The translations under genes were made by a program, and so were the position numbers. Shown one piece after another: positions 62,760 to 64,000 of a stretch of DNA of 64,000 bases (the first letter of the stretch is position 1; every line of letters begins with the position of its first letter). The notes under the pieces are model-generated. The model worked only from the letters and a program-made list of their open reading frames with translations, was not told the origin of the DNA and searched no databases. Source of the DNA: Hyphomicrobiales bacterium (lineage in GTDB: Bacteria; Pseudomonadota; Alphaproteobacteria; Rhizobiales; Beijerinckiaceae); assembly GCA_900473415.1 (NCBI GenBank), contig UCLR01000047.1:62001-126000 (forward strand). The letters run 5' to 3'.

Positions 62760-63094
62760 GTGAGACGGCCTTTCGTCGGAAAACCCGAGACGCTTTGGCC
62801 GCTGCACTGCCAGTTGAACGCGGCAAAGGCAAGGCAGTTCAAGCGATTGCGGCGCCCGATCACGCAGCTTTGCGCCAGCGCGCCTGGGCGCTCTTGGAAC
62901 GGGTCGGCCAAAACCCCACATCGTGAGCCGAATTCGCTTGCTGATCGGCCGCCCTTTGGGCGAAAGGCAAGCTGGACCCTGCCCGCGCACGCGTCTAAAC
63001 ACGCGGTCGCAATTCCAGAGTACCGGGCTTCCGGCCGCAGCGCGCAATCAGCACCGTGCCGGCCGGGAGTTCAAAGCATCACCTGAAAGGCCCA
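62760..63094. other. Divergent gap between the parvulin gene and secA
   Basis: This 335-bp gap contains no credible small ORF on either strand and no palindromic repeat of the family seen elsewhere. It must hold the promoters of the parvulin gene (minus) and secA (plus). I cannot point to a convincing -35/-10 pair. Confidence 0.6.

Positions 63095-64000
<906 letters not shown>

Overview
The window is a high-GC chromosomal segment of an alphaproteobacterium. The order Hyphomicrobiales is likely, and a Bosea-like genus is my best guess. The basis is the sdhCDAB operon, a mesaconyl-CoA hydratase of ethylmalonyl-CoA-pathway type, an argJ / parvulin / secA neighbourhood, a DUF930 protein and the codon use. 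I see no tRNA, rRNA, CRISPR array, phage or transposase gene. Genes are tightly packed, often with 4-nt overlaps, and several starts are GTG or TTG.

Layout. 1-3.4 kb: the tail of a DUF429 protein running in frame into a threonine/serine dehydratase, then mesaconyl-CoA hydratase and one AT-rich orphan gene. 3.6-7.55 kb: sdhC-sdhD-sdhA-sdhB with a coupled GFA-family gene. 7.6-9.6 kb: an FAD amino-acid oxidoreductase coupled to a class I glutamine amidotransferase. 9.8-15 kb: a TetR regulator with a perfect 24-bp operator palindrome, then an RND efflux pair. 15-24 kb: an HxlR/DHFR-like divergent pair, a DMT exporter/LysR pair, obgE, a D-threonine-aldolase-like gene and an ABC exporter. 24.3-39 kb: a sugar/amino-sugar catabolic cluster. 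Its minus-strand part holds a ROK regulator, an orphan binding protein, two Gfo/Idh/MocA oxidoreductases, an FGGY kinase, an SDR, a CUT2-type ABC importer and a nucleoside hydrolase. Its divergent plus-strand part holds nagB, a short nagA and a second orphan binding protein. 39-44.3 kb: M29 and P1 peptidases, a mandelate-racemase-type enolase, DUF1810 and an ornithine-cyclodeaminase-like gene. 44.4-58.5 kb: a porin, an L,D-transpeptidase, accA, a methyltransferase, gloB-cupin-GNAT, DUF2938, an unusual ROK kinase, an MscS channel with a CAP lipoprotein, YcaQ and DUF930. 58.5-64 kb: mutT, a lipoprotein, a DMT transporter, argJ, a parvulin isomerase and the first 302 codons of secA.

The two most striking observations are these. 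First, the ROK-family protein at 51936-53015 carries its motifs in permuted order: the C-terminal half motifs come first, then the N-terminal phosphate-binding motif, and the GTG motif sits at the very end. This suggests a circularly permuted sugar kinase. Second, nine intergenic palindromic repeats of about 90-130 bp are scattered across the window. Three of them punctuate the sugar operon, and one supplies the last residues and stop codon of an oxidoreductase gene.

All functional assignments come from reading motifs by eye. No database search was run.
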